Positions 12,841 to 14,838 of a DNA stretch of 14,838 nucleotides are shown in pieces; the stretch's first letter is position 1, and every line of letters begins with the position of its first letter. Source of the stretch: Actinomycetota bacterium (GTDB lineage: Bacteria; Actinomycetota; Thermoleophilia; Miltoncostaeales; Miltoncostaeaceae); contig SYFI01000107.1 of assembly GCA_005800465.1 (NCBI GenBank), forward strand, positions 1 to 14,838, written 5' to 3'. The notes under the pieces are model-generated. The model was given only the letters and a program-made list of their open reading frames with translations. It made no database searches and was not told the DNA's origin. A program made the translations under genes and the position numbers.

Positions 12841-13227
12841 CTACATCTCCAGGTTGATGCCCTCTTCCACCTTCACCGGGTCCTGCGCCCGGGGCGGAAG
12901 CACAACTTCCTGGTCAACGGCCGGGCCCGTGGAATCGACCGGAGCCGCCGAAGCGGCGGTCTCCCCTTCGGGGATCGGCCGGGGGCCGTCACCCATGTAG
13001 CACCAGATGATTTCGCCGCAGTCCGGGCACGAGGGCAGGGCACCGCGGTTGTTGATGCGAAACTGGCACGTGACGCAGGCATAGATGCCCACGAGCCGTT
13101 GCCCAGTGAAGAAACAGGGCTTACCCAGTCGCTTCTCTGCCTGCTGGGCCCCCTGTGCCGGGGTGAGGTTGGACTTCTGCGGCGCCGCGGTCTTGCCGGG
13201 GCCATCTGTGCGTCCGCTGGTACCCAT
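12841..13227 (-). CDS. Zinc-ribbon protein of unknown function
   Basis: A 128-aa cytosolic protein with a central four-cysteine zinc ribbon: YACVTC (Cys51, Cys54) and LPSCPDCGE (Cys67, Cys70), followed by IIWCYMGDG. This spacing, C-x2-C-x12-C-x2-C, resembles small zinc-ribbon domains that read as degenerate rubredoxins, but no named family is assigned. The N-terminus (1-36) is polar and Ala/Gln/Lys-rich (KSNLTPAQGAQQAEKRLGKP). The C-terminus (from about 82) is Pro/Glu/Ala-rich and probably disordered. ATG 13227 is chosen because AGGAG (13238-13234 on the minus strand) lies 6 nt upstream; an in-frame start at 13260 is less likely. It is divergent from nadE across about 120 bp and separated by 117 bp from the secreted-protein gene, so probably its own transcript. 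Confidence 0.75.
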   Translation of the reverse strand: MGTSGRTDGPGKTAAPQKSNLTPAQGAQQAEKRLGKPCFFTGQRLVGIYACVTCQFRINNRGALPSCPDCGEIIWCYMGDGPRPIPEGETAASAAPVDSTGPAVDQEVVLPPRAQDPVKVEEGINLEM

Positions 13228-13350
13228 GAGCGTCTCCTGGTCCGGCCCATGCCGTCGCACGGGCTAGCATCGCTATCCTCCCGACCGAGTTGGACTCTAC
13301 CGCGCCGCGCCAGCCACTTATATGTCTTCGGCGTGAACGGAGGGCTGTTC
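13228..13350. promoter_or_regulatory. Divergent promoter region, zinc-ribbon gene / nadE
   Basis: Contains ribosome binding sites for both genes and the AT-rich ACTTATATG (13316-13324) before nadE. TTGGAC at 13290-13295 lies 22 bp before TTATAT, too far for a standard sigma-70 pair, so no promoter is asserted. Confidence 0.35.
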
Positions 13351-14838
13351 ATGCGCGTCGCATGTGCGCAGATCAACACAGTTGTTGGTGACCTCGATGG
13401 AAACATCGAGCGTATTCGTACGGCTGTGCGTGGCGCAGCGGATGCCGGCGCAATGCTCGTCCTCACCCCGGAACTCGCGATTACGGGATATCCGCCGGAA
13501 GATCTTCTCGTCCGGCCCTCGTTCGCCCATGCGTCGCGCGAGGCCCTGGAGGCACTCGCCGAGTCCATCACGGACTGCGTTGCCATCGTCGGATTCGTCG
13601 ACCACGACGAGGACATCCGGAATGCTGCCGCGGTTATTGCGGACGGCCGGGTGCAGGCCATTTACCACAAGCGGTTTCTCCCGAACTACGGGGTATTTGA
13701 TGAAGCCCGGTATTTCCGCGCAGGCGACCAGCCCATCATTCTTGACATTGAGGGTGCTCGAATGGGTATCGTCATCTGCGAGGACATCTGGTATCCAGCC
13801 CCTGTGGCTGCGGAACTCGCCCGCGCCCGCCTCGACGTGATCGCCTGTATCTCGTCATCTCCATTCCACGCGGGCAAGGGCGATGCACGCGAGCGAATGC
13901 TCCAGACCCGGGCATCGGACAGCGCGGCAGCGCTCGTCTACTGCAACCAGGTTGGTGGCCAGGATGAAGTGGTGTTTGATGGACGTTCCGCGGTCATTGA
14001 TGCAACCGGCGAGGTCGTGGCACGGGCGCAGATCTTCGCCGAGGAGTTGCTCATCGCTGATCTCGAGTTGGACCTTGCCGCCGGCCACCGGCTGCGGGCA
14101 CCGCTGCTCCGGCGCCTCGAGCCCCTCGATTCCCCGGCCCCGGTGTTTGTCAGCGCAGGAGTGGCGAACGCGCCCGTTGGAGCACCGAGCGAGACCGCGC
14201 CTATCGCGGCGCCCGAGCGTGAGCTCTGGGATGCGCTGGTCATGGGCGTGCGTGACTACGTGCAGAAGAACGGATTCCCGGGGGTCATCATTGGCTTGTC
14301 CGGCGGTATCGACTCTGCCCTGACCGCCGCGCTGGCTGTCGATGCGCTCGGCCCCGACTGCGTCCGCGGCGTTGCGATGCCGTCGGTATTTACTGAGTCC
14401 CGGAGCACCGAGGACGCGCAGTTCCTCGCAGATCTGCTCGGTATCCGGATGGATGTCATCGAGATCGCCCCAGTCGTCGATGCTTTTGAGACTGAACTCG
14501 TGGGTGTGTTCGAGGGGCGCGACCGTGACGTCGCCGAGGAAAACCTGCAGGCTCGCGTTCGCGGCACGCTGCTCATGGCCATGAGCAACAAGCACGGCGA
14601 CATGGTGCTGGCAACCGGCAATAAGAGCGAGATGTCGGTGGGCTACTGCACTCTTTACGGAGACATGGCGGGCGGATTTGCGCCGCTTCGCGACGTGTCG
14701 AAGACCTGGGTGTACCGGCTTTCGTCGTGGCGGAACATAGATGCAGGCAAGGAGGTCATCCCGGAAGCCACTATTGCGCGTCCGCCCACTGCGGAACTGC
14801 GTCCGGATCAGAAGGATTCGGACTCGCTTCCGGAATAC
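13351..14838 (+). CDS. nadE: Glutamine-dependent NAD+ synthase (partial, cut by window end)
   Basis: Two-domain enzyme that makes NAD+ from nicotinate adenine dinucleotide, ATP and glutamine. The first 496 codons are present and run off the window without a stop. The N-terminal nitrilase-like glutaminase domain shows the Glu-Lys-Cys triad: Glu41 (LTPELAITGYPPED), Lys107 (YHKRFLPNYGVFDE) and Cys143 (VICEDIWYP). The C-terminal synthetase begins near 290 and has the ATP-pyrophosphatase loop SGGIDS at 317-322 (GVIIGLSGGIDSAL). It continues with MPSVFTESRSTEDA, the NLQARVRG segment, LATGNKSEMSVGYCTLYGDM and FAPLRDVSKTWVY, all family hallmarks. ATG 13351 is preceded by GGAGGG (13339-13344) with 6-nt spacing. 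The visible end DSDSLPEY is normally followed by a short C-terminal region, so only several dozen residues are probably missing. Confidence 0.97.
   Translation, partial: MRVACAQINTVVGDLDGNIERIRTAVRGAADAGAMLVLTPELAITGYPPEDLLVRPSFAHASREALEALAESITDCVAIVGFVDHDEDIRNAAAVIADGRVQAIYHKRFLPNYGVFDEARYFRAGDQPIILDIEGARMGIVICEDIWYPAPVAAELARARLDVIACISSSPFHAGKGDARERMLQTRASDSAAALVYCNQVGGQDEVVFDGRSAVIDATGEVVARAQIFAEELLIADLELDLAAGHRLRAPLLRRLEPLDSPAPVFVSAGVANAPVGAPSETAPIAAPERELWDALVMGVRDYVQKNGFPGVIIGLSGGIDSALTAALAVDALGPDCVRGVAMPSVFTESRSTEDAQFLADLLGIRMDVIEIAPVVDAFETELVGVFEGRDRDVAEENLQARVRGTLLMAMSNKHGDMVLATGNKSEMSVGYCTLYGDMAGGFAPLRDVSKTWVYRLSSWRNIDAGKEVIPEATIARPPTAELRPDQKDSDSLPEY

Noticed and set aside
1..14838. 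CRISPR array, tRNA, rRNA or transposase
   Set aside because: No regularly spaced repeats, cloverleaf-like sequence or transposase motifs were seen on either strand. The only tandem repeats are the 9-mer and 11-mer blocks near 1081-1195.

Overview
The window is GC-rich DNA with tightly packed genes, several GTG/TTG start codons, an OmpR-type two-component pair with a GTGA stop/start overlap, an Amt-GlnK operon and a glutamine-dependent NAD+ synthase. This fits a high-GC Gram-positive bacterium (Actinomycetota, possibly a deep-branching class). That is an inference from gene content and codon usage, since no rRNA or other phylogenetic marker is present. No tRNA, rRNA, CRISPR array or transposase gene was found.

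Layout. (1) 1-1440: methylglyoxal synthase (32-508), then a broken remnant of a secreted HAD-type acid phosphatase. It is followed by about 400 bp of repeat-bearing DNA with no convincing gene. This left end looks more GC-rich than the rest (judged by eye) and is the most degraded part. (2) 1440-3745: a membrane fatty-acid desaturase and an acyl-CoA dehydrogenase, same strand, 26 bp apart, probably one lipid-modification transcription unit. (3) 3749-5560, minus: Kup-type potassium transporter, convergent with the dehydrogenase. Its conserved N-terminus extends upstream of the first ordinary start codon. (4) 5849-9873: nitrogen block of ammonium transporter 1, a HAD phosphatase, ammonium transporter 2 with a signal peptide, and a PII protein. 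PII keeps the ATP/2-oxoglutarate residues but has Thr in place of the uridylylated Tyr51. (5) 9870-13227, minus: zinc-ribbon protein, small secreted protein, response regulator and sensor histidine kinase, in transcription order. The last three are closely spaced and may form one operon. (6) 13351 to the window end: nadE, divergent from the zinc-ribbon gene and cut by the window edge.

How the genes work together. Amt2 and GlnK form the classic ammonium uptake and sensing pair, and Amt1 is a nearby paralogue. The kinase and regulator form a membrane-to-DNA signalling pair that may sense or control the secreted protein encoded just upstream. The other genes (mgsA, kup, nadE, lipid genes) are housekeeping or metabolic with no obvious shared pathway. 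The window contains no clear new defence, mobile or biosynthetic system. The points most worth a second look are the PII lacking Tyr51, a long hairpin just past glnK that lies inside the 3' end of the histidine kinase gene, the missing kup start codon, and the repeat-associated decay of the phosphatase gene.
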